64,000 nucleotides of DNA from Monosporascus cannonballus (GCA_004154925.1 QJNS01000744.1:4150-68149); one strand, 5' to 3'. Shown: positions 38,900 through 53,091, numbered from the stretch's first letter. A program made the numbers and translations. Notes: generated from the sequence alone by a model not told the origin.

Positions 38900-39910
38900 A
38901 TATAAAAAATTAGAATTAATTTATATTATACCGGTAACTTTATAATTATAATGTAAAAATATACCTTAATAATAGCAAAAAAGCTTATTTATTTATTATT
39001 AAATTTATTATTAAACCGTTTTAATTTTATATAACATATATTAATTTAAATCCGGTTTTTTCTATAAACGTATCGGCGTCGTTATAATATTGATTAATTT
39101 ATTTTACGTATCGGTTTTACGCCTTCGCTATTAATATTTTAACCCTTTTTAAAATTTATTTTAATTTATCCGCATAATTTATTATTTTGGTATACCTTTT
39201 TTATTATATAAGCGTTTTAAGAATTTCGGAAAATCGTTACGGTTCCGCATTTATAATAAAATAAAAACTATAATTAACAAAAAACGGAAAAACGCCAATA
39301 ATTTCGGATACGTAATTATTATTAATAAATTCGGCTAAAAAATTAATTTACCTAATTATCTTAATAAAACGAATAATAACCCCGTAAATATTGGTTTAAT
39401 TTTTTTAAAAAAATTAAAATAAATTATATATTACGGTCCGATATAATTATAATTAAAATACCGTATAAACAATATATATCGAAAAGGAAAACGTCGGCAA
39501 AAATAATTACGGATATATCCGTAATAACGATAAAATAACGTATTTTCGTAAATTTATTAATTATTATAAAAACATATTTATAAATATATCTAAATTTTTT
39601 ATGAAAAGGAAAAAAACCGACGTAATTTACGGAAATATCGTTCTATAAGTAAAATAAAACGGGTAAAAAATTAAGAAAACCCGTTAGCAAAATTGTAAAC
39701 GTTTTGATACGGCGGTAAAAATAATAACTTTATATAAACGTAATTATATCCCGTAATAAACATAATTAATAATAACTTTATTATAATAAATTATATATTT
39801 TAAAACATTTTAAGTAATCCGTAAATATTATATTATAATTATGGTATAATATTTATAATTTTATAACTTTATCGTTTAATATAAATAACTTATTTTTAAT
39901 ATAAATATAT
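38900..39910 (-). pseudogene. Integrase relic of the 7.3-kb gypsy element
   Basis: Minus-strand remnants match the gypsy integrase zinc region and core start: a segment like KNKLFILNDKVIKL, then, after stops, ITFI and RRIKTFTILLTGFLNFLPV, and NDISVNYVGFF where the core normally has D-x-S-x-D-Y/F. Interrupted by several stops. Confidence 0.6.
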
Positions 39911-40599
39911 TTTTATACCGCCTTATAATCCGCTTTTATAATTTTAAGCGTTTTACGGATATTTAATTTAAATTATTTATAAGTTAAATTTACGAAGGCC
40001 GCCAAAATATTATTAATTAATATGGACGACCTATAGGCATTATCGATTAATACGTTTATCGACTGGTTAGTGTTTATGGCGTATGCCTTAAAAGGGGTTT
40101 TTTATCGTTCGGGTAAAAATATCGTTTAATATTAATATATTACCTTATCGTTAATCGTATTATAGTAGTCCGTAAGTTAAACGCCGGGCTGGCATAATAA
40201 TACGTCCGGAACCGTAACTTTTTTTCCCGGTTTATAAATTATTTAAAACCGAAAATTGTTAAGAAATTCGAATTAACAAACATATTGTTAATTTAAAAAT
40301 TTTATAATAACGAAATATTATAAGTTCTTATAATCGGTAATAATTTATACGAGTTTTTCGGCCTTTTATAATTTCGGGCGTTATTTTTCGAAAACTTTAA
40401 TAATAATTAATAATTTTTTATCGTAAATTTCGTAATTATATTTTATTAAGTTATATTTTGTTAAAAAAAGCAATAAACCGTAAAACACTTAATATATCGT
40501 ATTATAAAAATATTTTTTTAACGTTTAATCGGAAATATCGGGTTTTAAAATTATTTTACGTTAAAGGTCGTAATATAATAAAACCGGTACCGTAAAAAA

Positions 40600-41400
40600 A
40601 ACGTTTTTAAGGCGTTAAAAAGCCGTTATAACGTTTTTTGTTAAAAAACCTATTTATTTCGTTTTATTTATTAAAGTAATTAAAGGTTTTACGATTAACG
40701 AAAAATTTTTTATAAATCGCCGGTAAAAATTTATAAAACCGAAAAAACGTTATAATTTTTGTAACGTTTCGGAAATTTCTTATTATTAAAAAATTTTAAT
40801 TTTTTCGGAGTCCATAATAATACTGTTAATAAAAATTATTAAATTTAAGTAACGTATTTTCGTTACGTTAAATACGCATTTCCAGATATTAATCGTTAAT
40901 TTTACGTTTACGAAATAACGGATTATTTCGCATATATAATCTTTATATTTATTTTTATTTTTATTATAAATTAAAATATGATTAAAATAAATTATAATAT
41001 ATTTATTTAAAACATTAAATAATATATAATTAATATAATATTAAAACGAACTTAAAACGTTTATTATATTAAAATTTATAATAAAATATTCGAATAACGT
41101 AAATCGGAATATAAAAATTATTTTTTATTCGTTTTTAAAAACGATACGTGAATAATTAAAAATAATAACGATATCAAACTTTATAAATACCCGCGTTAAA
41201 CAAAAGGCGTTCAGGGTTTTTCGGATTAAGAGAATAAAGTAACGGTTTTTTATTATAACGTTATTAAAATTACGATAATTCACGTAAATACGTACTTTAT
41301 TTTCCGGCTTTTTTACGAACAAAATAAAGGTTATTATTAAAAAATTATTAAGATAAATAAAGTTTTTTTTTAGATAATTATCGATATATTTCCGTACCAC
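40600..41400 (-). pseudogene. Reverse transcriptase relic of the 7.3-kb gypsy element
   Basis: 41400-41125 is open and reads FVKKPENKVRIYVNYRNFNN and KNRYFILLIRKTLNAF, the start of a gypsy RT (normally KK..G..R.CVDYR.LN). Further on come YKDYICEIIRYFVN, IWKCVFNVTKIRYLNLIIF, IIMDSEKIKIF and FFGFINFYRRFIKNFSLI, all in family order. The YxDD box reads FNHILIY, so both catalytic Asp are gone: Asp to Asn fits RIP, Asp to His does not. Confidence 0.82.
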
Positions 41401-44066
41401 CAGCAGTTTATAAAGGGATATAACCTTTATACGATTATATAATAATATCTAGCTTAAGAGTAATTTGATTGTATAATCGAAAGATCGGTACGGTAATAAG
41501 GAGTCGGCGTTGCGAAAAATAAACACTTTTATTAAGTTATAATATTTAAATAATAACTTTTTTAAAATTTCGGTTATTATTATTAATAATTTGCCGTTAA
41601 AATATTTTTATATATCTTTTTCGATTATGCGGCGTAATTAAGGCGTTTTGGTTATTTAATTATAAAAAGCCCGTAATTTAAGGGGAATAATATCCGGATC
41701 GATATTATCCTTTTAAATAAAAATATTACGCAAAATCGCAGTAAGTATTAATAATGCTGTTTCGTTTATAAATAATAATTAAAAAGGTAAAATAACGATT
41801 TCGCGTAATATATTTATAAGGGCGAAAAATTTAACTAAAAGCATAAAATTTATTATTATATTTTTTATACAGCAAAACGTTAAAAAATTAATAACGCGAA
41901 ATAATTATACCGTTACGGATATAATATTAAGATAAAATAAAAGGATTAAAAAAATAAAGGGTAATTCGGTCGAAAGCAAAAAAATTAAAAGTTCTAATAT
42001 TATTTCGTTATTTATACGTATTGTCTCTATTATTTAATTAATTAACAGATTATATTTTCGAAATTAAAATAATCCGAAAATAACGTTAAAATCGTTTAAG
42101 AGTTATCGGTAAAAAGTAAGGTTTTTTATAACGAAATTTATACGGAATTATACTATATAAGCTGTCGTAACCGAACCGGCTATAATTTTATTTATTAATT
42201 TAAATTAACGGGGTTAAAAAGTTAAATAATAAAAAATATTATTTTAATATGTAAAAGTATTATTAATAAATCCTATAAGTAAATATCCGTAATTTATTAT
42301 AAATTATATTAATAATATTACGTTATTATTAAATTATATATAAAACGAAATAAAAAAATATATTAAAATTTATAAAACGTATATATAAATTTGGTTTATT
42401 ATTATTTTAATAACTTAATAAGTATTTTTAATTTTAATTTATCCTAAAGATTAAACGTTTTTTTATTACCTTATATTAATATTTAGCTATAACGTTATAA
42501 ACGTTACGTTAATCGTTATAAATTGCGAACGCCGGTTAAAATATATAAAAAAATAATATTTTTCTTTTTTGCAATATATATAAAGGTTTAGTTTACGCCG
42601 GCGTTACTTTTCTTTTTCGATTAAAAAAGAGCGAGACCCGGTAACTTTAATTATTATTGTATTTAATTATATAAGTTTGGGCCCGGGAGGCGCCGGGGCG
42701 TTTGGCGAATGTTACGGTATCGTTTTATTGGCAATTTGACTTTTGGCTATACGCTTACGGAAAATCCGATTTGCTATATTATTAAAAAGGTTTTTAAAAA
42801 ACCGTATCCACCTTTAATTATTTTCGGGGGTAAGGCGTTATATTTATAGGACGAAAACTTTTTAAAATATCTTATTAACTTTTTATTATAATGCGATAAT
42901 GCGTAAGGCTAGTGGTTGTCAGCTTTAATCGGCTAAGTATATAAAGCTGCCGATAAAGTCGGCAAATATTATTAAGTCTTATTCCAAAGCTTAAAAATCC
43001 TTATGGGCCTAAATTAATATATTAATAATAATGTAAATTTAATTTAAAAACAAAAATATATTACTTATATCCCGTTATCCTTACGGTTATATTTCGGGAT
43101 TTATAAATTATATTGCCATATTATCGACCTTATTATATATACGCGAATAAATATTACTATAAAGTCGTTAAGCTATATATATAATACGGTTTACGGCCGA
43201 AAAATAAACGCTTTAATTAATCGCAAACTTTAAACATATTAGGAAACGTTAATTAATATATTTTTCCTAATAGATTATCGGATTTTTAATATCGCCTTTA
43301 AATATAAACGGCTTAAAATCGCAAAAGTGATAATTATCCGTTATTCCGAAAAAAGTATATCGTAAATCCGTTAAAAGTTAGATAATACCGGGTTATAAGG
43401 TTATTTTAAATAAAATATTAGCGAACGGCGGTAATATGCTTTTTATAGCCGTAACTTACTATAATAACCGTTTTACAGTAATTAAACGTTTTCGTAAATA
43501 AAACTTTTTAAAAACAAATTATTCCGTTTATCGTAATAATTATTTTGTAATTACGAAACGTTTTCGAAATTAGTTTTGTTCGGCCATAATTTAATTTGCG
43601 GTAATTAGGCGGTTATAGAACTGGCGGTTTTTATATAATAATTATTTTATGTTGGTAAATTATTTTTTAATTTAAATATTTTCGTATTCTAAGCGTTAAT
43701 AAATTTTCTTAAAATTCGCGAAAATATCCCCAAATACCTTCTAGGGGTGTTTATATTATTCGAAAAGGCGCCTTAACAGCGTAAAGTCATAAGTAAGCTA
43801 TGTTATAGCGGCAGCTAAATAAGGGAATTCTTAAAAAAATACCCTGGAATTCGTAAATCGAAAAAATAACGTTACGTTATTATTTTGTTCGTATTTAAAG
43901 GTAAATATATTAATATCCGTATTACCCTTTTTAGGGGTTAGGAAATCTGGGGACGTTATGGCGAAATAACGACGTAATAACGGCGGACCTAGGACGCGGT
44001 ATAAGCGGTGTTATAACAAAGCTATATAGGCTGCCATAAAATTTGTTTTTTGAAGGTACAATAAAT

Positions 44067-44218
44067 TATTACGGCGTTATACGTCTTTTGGATTTCTGAA
44101 AAATATTCTGTTGTTATACGAAAAAAAAAAGAAAAAAAACTATTTAATAAGCGCGTAACGCTTATATATATATAGCGAAACGGCGGCTTAAATAAGCCGC
44201 TTTGCTAGTGCCGTAATA
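44067..44218 (-). repeat. 5' LTR of the 7.3-kb gypsy element
   Basis: 152 bp, matches 36917-37063 along its length (TTTTGGATTTCTG, AATAAGCGCGTAACGCTTATA, GCGAAACGGCGGCTTAAATAAGCC in pieces), with extra C-to-T and G-to-A changes, including its termini TATTACGGC / GCCGTAATA. Confidence 0.92.
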
Positions 44219-44223
44219 ATATT

Positions 44224-47200
44224 CCTTATGAAAAGTACATATTGTACGTAATCGATTTTAAATATTAAATATATACTATAAAGTTATATTAATATGGCGG
44301 AAAATTGAAAAAAAAAATACTTTACGTTTTGGCATTAATACGAATATATATTAATTACAAAATCTTATAATTATTAAAAATTTATAAATTCGGTAATATT
44401 ACGAAAGGTTTATATTATAAATAAAATTCTTTATTACGAAAAAGTACGGTATTAATATAAGTACTAAATATTAATAATATAATTCGGAATATTTTTTATA
44501 ATAATAATTAACAGAATAAAATTTATATTATGGCGAATTATGCCAGCTTTATAAATTATTTAATTATTAAATTAATGACAGATTTTTAATTAATTATAAC
44601 TTTCGTAATTTAACGAAAAATTTATATAAATTAGGTATTACGTAAATAATACGAAAAAAGGTTTATAACTTTATAAACCGAATTACTTAACCAAAAATAT
44701 ATATTATATAATTATTTTATAAATATTATAATTTATGGAACTATGTAGATAACAAATATATAAATTGCATATAAAAACGTAGTAAAAAATATTTATATGC
44801 GATTTCTAAACATTCGGCATTATTATATAATTCGAATAAAAATTTCCAAAAGGATTTAAATGCAAATATTACGCCTAAAACGAATAAAATTTTGAGACCC
44901 GAAAACATAAAAACATTTATTAATATATAAGTTATAATAACGCGCGAAAAAAAGTAGAACAAAAGAAAAAAATCTTAGAAAATACTTAAGAATATTAATT
45001 AATAAATTAATTATAAACGGAATATACGGGTTAATCCAAAATTATGTATTATATTTAGTTATAAATAATATAATATTTTTATATAATCTTACGAAAAATA
45101 AAACGTTTAAATAAGATATAATTAGTTATATTAATTTTATTAATAATTATGCCGCGTATTATATTATGGGATATTATCTTTTTATTTGTAATTTTATTAT
45201 CGGAAATAAATAAATTACGTTAATATAATAATCAAATAATTACGATAATATATAAAACAATCCCGAAATTAACTAATTAGAATTATATAAATAATAAAGT
45301 TATATTAATATTAAAATTATAATATCAGGATTATATCGCTTATACAAAAATATATTATAAAATAGCAAAAAGATAAAGAATTATATTAATAATTCGTTTT
45401 CATCCAATAAATCCTTGTTTTGCTTATTCGATAATAACGATAACGATAACGATAACGGACCGCCTTAATTAAAATTATTAATTAAGTTATCGATAGTTTG
45501 TATTATAAAATTATAATTTTTTTTCGTATATAGGATATTACGGTCGTCTTAAACCAAATTATCCTTAACGAATTCGGTATTAAAAGCTTTTCGAATAATT
45601 GCATTAAAATTATTTATAAGTTAATTTTCGGTTTTTGCCGTATCCAGCTAATTAAACTTACCTACGTTATTAATAATAGATACGATATTATTAAAATCGA
45701 CAAATTTAATTTTTATAATTTTACGGCTCGTAACCAAAATATTTTCGGATTTTTAATTGTTTTTTTTAATCCGAAATAAATATCTTTTAATAAATCAGAA
45801 ATTCCGAAACAAAAAATAAACGTATTCGAAAATTTCGTTACGAAAATCTCGAATAATATAACGCTTATTTCGCGAAAAAGCATAACTGGCATAAAATTTG
45901 CGTTATAAAGATATACGATATTTAATTAAAAACGAATTTCGGAAAAAAATAATATTAACGTTATATATATTGTTTTTCGACCGGCGGAGTTCGCCAGTAA
46001 ATTATAAATTATAATGTTCGCCTTTTTAATTAAATGCTTTTTATATTTTCTCCCTAGATTTTATTAGAACCAAATTTGATATTAAGATCGAATTAATAAA
46101 AATTTGATTTGATATTATAAAATGTAATATCTAATTAAAATAAAGTATTTTTTTGGTTATAATTAAATTAACCGGCTTTATAAAAGAAATAATAATATCG
46201 ATATTAGCCGCTTAATATAATTAACGTTACCATATTATATAATATATAAAAAATATTAATAAACGTAAACTTTTTAAAAAAAGCGGTAATAATTTCGTAA
46301 TTTTTTATCGATAAAAATAATATCGATTAATAATTAATTATTATTTTTAATAAGGTTAAAAAATTGTCGCCTTATAAAATATCGGTTATATTAAAAATAT
46401 TTCCGGCTTTATAAATATCCGATAAAAGGGCTTTATTTAGTACGTTTTAATTAAAACCTTATTATTTAATAAATAATATAAGTAAACCATATTCCCGAAT
46501 TAAAAAAAATATTTACGAATTATTTGCTAAGTTATTTATATTACTAGGTAACGTATTATTAATAAATAATAACAGAAAATTTTTATTAAAAAGATTTTTA
46601 TTTATTAATACGTTTTAATTAGGATTTCGCAATATTTCCTTTATTTATCCGGCGCGACCAAAATATTTAAAAATCATATTATACGCGATAAATTTAAACT
46701 TGGCGACGGTTAACCGAAAACATATATATTCCATAAATTCGGTAAATTCCGTTTTTGAAAAAAGTTTTCGATCGAGATATTCCGGAAATCTCCATATATA
46801 TTAAACGTTTTTATTATAAATAATTCGTATTAGATACGTAATTCCTACAAAAATAACGTAAATATATAAGCATTATATATATAAAGGATAAAAGGTTCGA
46901 AAAAATGAAATTTCGGTAATTTTTAATATAATTATATTATTTTATTTAAAAATTAACGATCCGCTTTTAAGGTTATTTATATTTTATATATTCCAATTAT
47001 ATTATCGGGCTAATAAATACGTATAATCATAAGTAAAAAGTTTATTTATATATAAAATAAAGCAGGAATAAAAAAGAATTACCGTTTTTTATCGTATAAA
47101 TTAATGATTTTGGTTTAATTAACTTATATTTTCCGAATATAACTAATTATTCTCTAATTTCTATAGATACAATAAAAACGTTCCAAAAACCGATAGGATT

Positions 47201-48717
47201 TTTTTTTTAAATTTATATATTCTTTAAAAAAATTTTCGATAAACGTTATAAATACTGTCGATAATGTCTTTATTTTCGTTAATTGTACTTAACGAAATTA
47301 AATAGCGTTTATTATACGGTATACGTTTTAATTTAGGAAAGCCGGGGAATTTTTATTTGCTATATTTATAAAACGTATTAATAAAAACCGGAATTAAAAT
47401 CCAGATAATATTAATTACGAATTAATAGAAAATATTAAGCGATACTAGATATTATTATAATATTTTATAAAACTTTTTTATTTTATAACATTAAATAAAT
47501 TAAAATATAAATTATTTTAATTTTTTTTAAATAATATAATTATAATAATAGGTAAAGGCGGTAATAATATTCCGTATAACGATATCATATCGAAATATTA
47601 TATTACGAACATAATTTTAAATATTAAAGTTATTATATCAAAATATAATCTCGTTTTATTGTACCTAATTATAAAATATAATTTACCTTAATTAAAACTA
47701 TATTATTATAAAAGAATTAATACGGTTATTTTAATTTTTTTATTAACCGATTTACATTTTTTATTTAATATATAATAATTTTTATAAATATTTAACCTTT
47801 TTAATATATTGATATTATTCCGTAATAAATCTGAAAATAATAAAATTGTACTTAATAAATAAAGTAAGTAATTATTATTAATTTTAGAAATTATCTTAAC
47901 TGTAATAATTTAGGATTATAAAAAAAATATATATATGAAAATATCCGAATTATTATTATTATAAATCCGATTTGTTTTCCGTTTCGTATTATATAACTGC
48001 TATTTTTTAAAAACATATAATTATTAAATTTAAAAGTTTAAATTAATTAAAAGTAAGTATTTTTACAAAACGTTAATTTTCGTTTAAAGTGCTATAAATT
48101 ACGTTAACTTTAAATAATAATTTTTTCGGCGAGTAACGAAATTTAAGCCTTTTTACGAAAATTATAAATTTTTCGTATAATATATTATAATATTTATATA
48201 TAACGAGGTTCTGATTAATAAGCATTAAAAATTTCTGTTAATTTTTGTATACTAATAATTATTTATATATTTATTGTTTTTTTAATACGTTAATTAATCG
48301 GTTAATTTAAATAGTTAAACTAATAATTCGGCTTAAATCGTTATATAGAATTTAATTACAAATAGAATTTTTAAACGTTATATTAATTTTTTTATATTAA
48401 TGCCAGAAATTTAAGGTAGACGTACGTATATTTTATTCTAAGGATATGGCCCGGTAAAACTGGAAAAATTCAGATTTATCCTATTTTGAAAAAGGAGATA
48501 ATAACGTAACGGGCTTGGACTGCAGTTATTATACGCGTTAAAGTTTAAAAATAATAAATAGGTTCTAATTAAAATTATCGTAATATTAATAATATGTTAT
48601 GGTTAAGGTAATTATATATATATATATATATATTTATAAAAATATATTATTATTAAGTTATTACGGATTTTTGTTTTTTAAAAAAGCAAATATACTAAAT
48701 AAAACCGTTTTTACGTA
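44224..48717. other. RIP-mutated sequence, degenerate
   Basis: 4.5 kb of AT-rich DNA, no domain recognised. A short (GATAAC)n array lies at 45430-45457. The frame at 44741-44962 is compositional. Confidence 0.5.
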
Positions 48718-48938
48718 ATTATAACTTAGGCCTTGCTGGCTTGTTACGGGGATTTGGGATTTGATTGGTTAATATTTAGCGTTGTGGAGCGGTACTTGAG
48801 TAACTTTGAAGAAATTGGGAAAACGAGCCAGAGAGGCCTGAGCTAGCTGAGGTAACCTAATACACGCACTTCTTGGGATCTGCTCTACGACTGGTCGGAG
48901 ATCACCTCACCCAGCTCACAGCTGTCCATTATCTTACA
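48718..48938 (+). mobile_element. Composite repeat: 20-kb-type repeat joined to the 3' half of the 195-bp LTR family
   Basis: 48718-48858 matches the repeat at 20,034-20,165. From GCTGAGGTAACCTAATACAC (48857 on) to ATTATCTTACA (ending 48938) it matches the 3' half of the LTR-like element at 26,981-27,175 (GACTGGTCG, GATCACCTCA). AAAAT follows directly at 48939-48943. Hardly RIP-mutated. Either the two parts are one element whose 5' half differs between subfamilies, or two repeats joined. Confidence 0.6.
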
Positions 48939-48943
48939 AAAAT

Positions 48944-51639
48944 TATAATAAAATATTTTCGCAAATACAAAATTTATCTATAAGATCGAACTTTTGTTAG
49001 TATTTCGTAACTATATCTTAAAGAATTATTTCGAACCGTTTAAAATTACTTTAAGTGTTATTAAATTTATATCGATATAATTTTCAAGAATAATAAATAT
49101 TATTTTATTTTCGTTATATTTTTATATTTTCTATCGAAATCGAAAAAAAAAATTTATTTCGATAAATAAAAAACGTTCTTTGGTTGCTTATTAATAAACG
49201 ATCTTTTTACGATAAAGCGATTTACTGCTTTAAATATATTTATAAATTTTATTATAAAAAATATAGAAATAATTTAACGAAGTTATTACGCGAATAACGC
49301 ATTAATCGAAACTTATCGGAAATTATAACCGAAAATATTAAAAGTTTCTAAAATTTATTTTTTATATTATTTTATTTTCTTTCGATAATAGTTATATTAG
49401 TATTTAATAACGTATTTTTTCAAACTTATCAAATCTCGATAATAATTAACTTTTAAAAAAATCGTCGATTATTATCTAGAAATATATAAGTTATATAAGT
49501 TTTCGATATAAGGAATAATATATTAATTAATACGTAAATTTACCTATTAATTAAAATATTTTTATATATTGATATAAAATGGAAATATTTTTTCTTAGGC
49601 TAATCGTATTTGCATGTAATTATATTTATATTTAAGTTATTACTCCACTAATAAAGCCATCGTAAAATTAAGTTTAGTTAATTTCTTTATATAATTGTTT
49701 TAAATTAAAAAACCTGATATTACAAATTAGCTTTTTTAATATATTTTATTTACAAATATGTAAAAGAATTTATTACCTCATTTTTAATACGCTTATATAA
49801 AAAATAAAAGGTTTATTTAAATTATAAAACGTCGATAAAAATAATTCAAAAAACTTTTTGTATGAAGTATTCGAAAAAGCAAAATTAAAACGTTATTTTA
49901 TTTATATTATTAACGAAATTAATAATTTATAATACTTTTTTTAAATTATTACACCTTAAATCGATAACAGAATAATTTTGAATATAATTAAATTTTTTAT
50001 TAATATAACAAAGCTACAATAAAATTATTATATAATAAAAATTTAACTTATTAATACCTTTAATTAATTTAAACGCTAAAAATAAACGAAAAGTAAAAAC
50101 GTTGTAATAAAATTGATAAAGATAGGAAAAAAGAAAATTTAAAGAAATTTCGAAGAAATATCGTAATTTATTCGAAAATTTATATTAAGACAATTTAAAC
50201 GTATTATTAATTAATTTATATATTTTTAAGCAATCTAAATATTTTAATTTAATTGATTATAAAATATTTCGATTTATAAATTTGATTTAGTAATATTATA
50301 TTTATATAATATATTTATAATTTATTTTATCAATTCTGTTTGAAATATCTTTTTAGTTTATTTTCATTTATTATATAAATAAGTTCGTTTATTTTATATA
50401 CAATATGTTGTAAATCTTTATACTATTATATATTAATATAAATATATATTGTAGTTACTTTTAATTTTAATAATATTTTTTAAATATACTAAATATTTTT
50501 TCGTTATAACGAGTATAACGATTAATAAATTAATACTTATATTAATTTATCTATTAATCTGCATATTAATCGATATATTAATTTTAATATATAATCGTAC
50601 GTTATTTCGCAAATTAAAAATATTAAAGATATATATTTATTCAAAGATAAATATATAGCTAAAAATGAATTTAAAATTAGGTCGATAATTAAAAAGCCTA
50701 AACGATAAAAACCTGGCAATAAATATTTTAAGTTTTATTAATTAAATCGTTTTAAATTAATTTATTTTTTATTAAGTTATTTTGTTTCGAAAGATTTATA
50801 AATATTAAAAATTTTTAACTTTTTAATATTGAAAACTTTATTTAAACGTTTTATACGAAACATTATTAAAGGTTTATCTGGTGAAACAAATTACCGATTT
50901 TAATGGTTATTTAATAAAATTTTATAAAAAAATAATTAAAAGTATTTTTATTAAATTTTTTATTAATATATTTTTACTAATAATATACGTACTAGTCGTT
51001 AATAATCATTAATTTATATTATATTTATAATAAACGTAATTTTCTATTAATTAAAAAATATTAAATTTATTTATTATATAATTAGAATAATAAAGCCGGT
51101 CGATCCGTTAAGCTTTTTCGAATACGGCGGCCTTATTCTAGGATTTTATTTATCTGCAAAAACTGCGAAAATTTGTATATAACGAAAATAAAATCGAAAA
51201 ACTTAATAAATGCAAATTTAGAAAAAATAATTAAAAAAAGAAAATAACGGTAATACAAAATATATTTTATTAAATAAACAGAAAAATTACGTTATTTTAG
51301 AATTATATATAAAAGCTAATTAATATAATTATTAAGTTGATATGCGGATAAAACATATTTTTAAAAAAAATTCGAAAAACATTAAGATATTAATTAATTT
51401 AATATTGCTTCTATTATTTATAATTAGGCCAAAATATACCATTTAAGCATATTAATTATAATATTAATATATAGATTATTACGATATTATATTACGGTTA
51501 ATTTTATAAAACTAATAATTTAATTTGAACATAATAATAAGGCGTTTTAATTTTGAAATTAATATTTAAAAATATATTTAATACAATATAGCCTTAAATT
51601 ATAGAAATCTTTTATTTTTATATTATTTAATATATATTA
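48944..51639. other. RIP-mutated sequence, nothing recognised
   Basis: AT-rich throughout, no frame of note; the one at 50537-50719 is compositional. Confidence 0.5.
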
Positions 51640-51684
51640 TGTTTATATAATTAATGCTTTATTTTTAAAATAAGTACTTACGAG

Positions 51685-51760
51685 CAATTAATTATTTTGT
51701 ATTTTGGGTATCTACGAGTAGTTAATCCGTAGGTAATTTCATTTTACCTACGCACCCCTG
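51685..51760 (-). repeat. Possible terminal repeat of a hAT-like DNA transposon
   Basis: Read on the minus strand the end is CAGGGGTGCGTAGGTA followed by TTACCTACGGATTAACTA and CTCGTAGATACCC. The CAGGGGTG start is like hAT termini. The left edge of the AT-rich block (26,070-26,160) has the plus-strand elements GGGTGAGTA, CCGTAGGTA, TACGAATTAACTA and ACGAGTACC in the same order, so the two edges may be inverted partners. Confidence 0.4.
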
Positions 51761-53049
51761 TGTTATGACCTAACGGTCTTGGCTTCTTAAAACGGTCGGG
51801 ATCCTGAAGAACCAGACCCCGACCTAGCTAAGAAGTCACATAACTGGCTCAAAGGGCTTAAGGGCCCTAATTGGACAAAAAAGGCTTAAGCCGGATAAGC
51901 ACCAAAGGGGGCTTAAAAGGGCTTAAAGGGATTTAACTGGAGAAGTATCGTTAAGCCATAATAAATACCTTAAACTAAAACGAAAATATATACGTTCACT
52001 ATTTCCATAATTTAAATAATTTCAGCTTACAATATTTATTAATATTAATCGTTTGTAATAAAATATTTCCGGTATTAAAAGATATAATACGTTATTATAT
52101 TTATTACTTAAATTCCCACGATATTTCTACTAATATAAACTCGTACGATTAAAGTTTAATAATTGGTTAAATTATTTAGCCGTTATACGTTATAAACTTT
52201 TATTTAATAGTACTGGTAAACTTTAAGTAATATTTAATATTGTCGAAATGTCGACCAGCATTTAGAAAACCCTTACTTAATAGCTTTAGGCTCGAATTCG
52301 GGAACTGGAAAAAAAAATTCGATAATTTAGGGTTACGCTATTTATTTAAACCTTTTTCGCTCGCATAAAGCCCAAAAAGCCAGAACTATATAATGGAAAA
52401 AGTAACCTTTAAATTTTTTTGACTTAGGTACGAATTTACCTTCGTTTCCTAAATCTTAATAATCCAGCGGATATAATTCTAATAATAAGAGCATATCTAA
52501 TAGGCGATACGGCTAATTAATTTAAGCCTATTATAAGAAATTTCTTGAAAATAAAAAAAGCAAATAAAGAAAACTTTATTAATAAAATCTTTTTAACTTA
52601 TACTAATTTCGAAAACAAAATACGCGATAATTTCAGCAATTCGAATAAAAAAAATTAATAACTTAATAACTTTTATAACTTTAATAAAAAGGACCCGTAT
52701 CCAAATACGCCATAACTTTTAAAAATCTTGCGATTAAAACGGAATAAAGAAACGATAAAGCCGATATTCTTATTAACATATTTTATAAAAAGTTAAAAAA
52801 TAATATAAAAATAAAATTATTTAAATTAAATAATTAATTACCTTAAACCGGTATATTACAAAAGTAATTAAGATTAACAATTAACAATTTGAAAGATAAT
52901 AGGAAAAAAAAGGATAATATGCTTTACGTTTGGAATATAATAAGTTTAACCAAAGAAAAAAATAAGATGCACCCTTTATTTCTTATGAAACGGCGCCAGG
53001 ATTTATGGAACTCGGCGTTACCCATAGACAAAATTGGAGCCAAATTAAA

Positions 53050-53091
53050 TGTTTTAATTGCGGCAAAATGGGACATAAAATTTACAAATAC
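53050..53091 (+). pseudogene. Gag zinc knuckle relic
   Basis: In the plus frame the sequence reads CFNCGKMGHKIYKY. This is a CCHC knuckle whose last Cys has become Tyr (TGC to TAC), as RIP would do. The longer open frame over this place at 52889-53188 is in another phase and is a shadow. Confidence 0.8.

Larger units (their letters stand above)
36912..44223 (-). mobile_element. Ty3/gypsy LTR retrotransposon, RIP-inactivated, with target duplication
   Basis: A complete 7.3-kb insertion: two direct LTRs (36917-37063 and 44067-44218) bounded outside by the same 5 bp, ATATT (36912-36916 and 44219-44223). Coding relics run on the minus strand in the order reverse transcriptase (about 41.4-40.6 kb), RNase H region, integrase (about 39.9-38.9 kb), which is the Ty3/gypsy order. 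A purine-rich tract read on the minus strand (AAGAAAAAAGGG, at 37068-37079) precedes the 3' LTR. Between integrase and 3' LTR lies a plus-strand, antisense ORF relic (37579-38078). gag and protease should lie at 42-44 kb but are too decayed to delimit. Every long frame is broken. Confidence 0.9.

Noticed and set aside
45430..45457. (GATAAC)n array as a CRISPR-like or regulatory repeat
   Set aside because: A simple microsatellite of four or five units without spacers.
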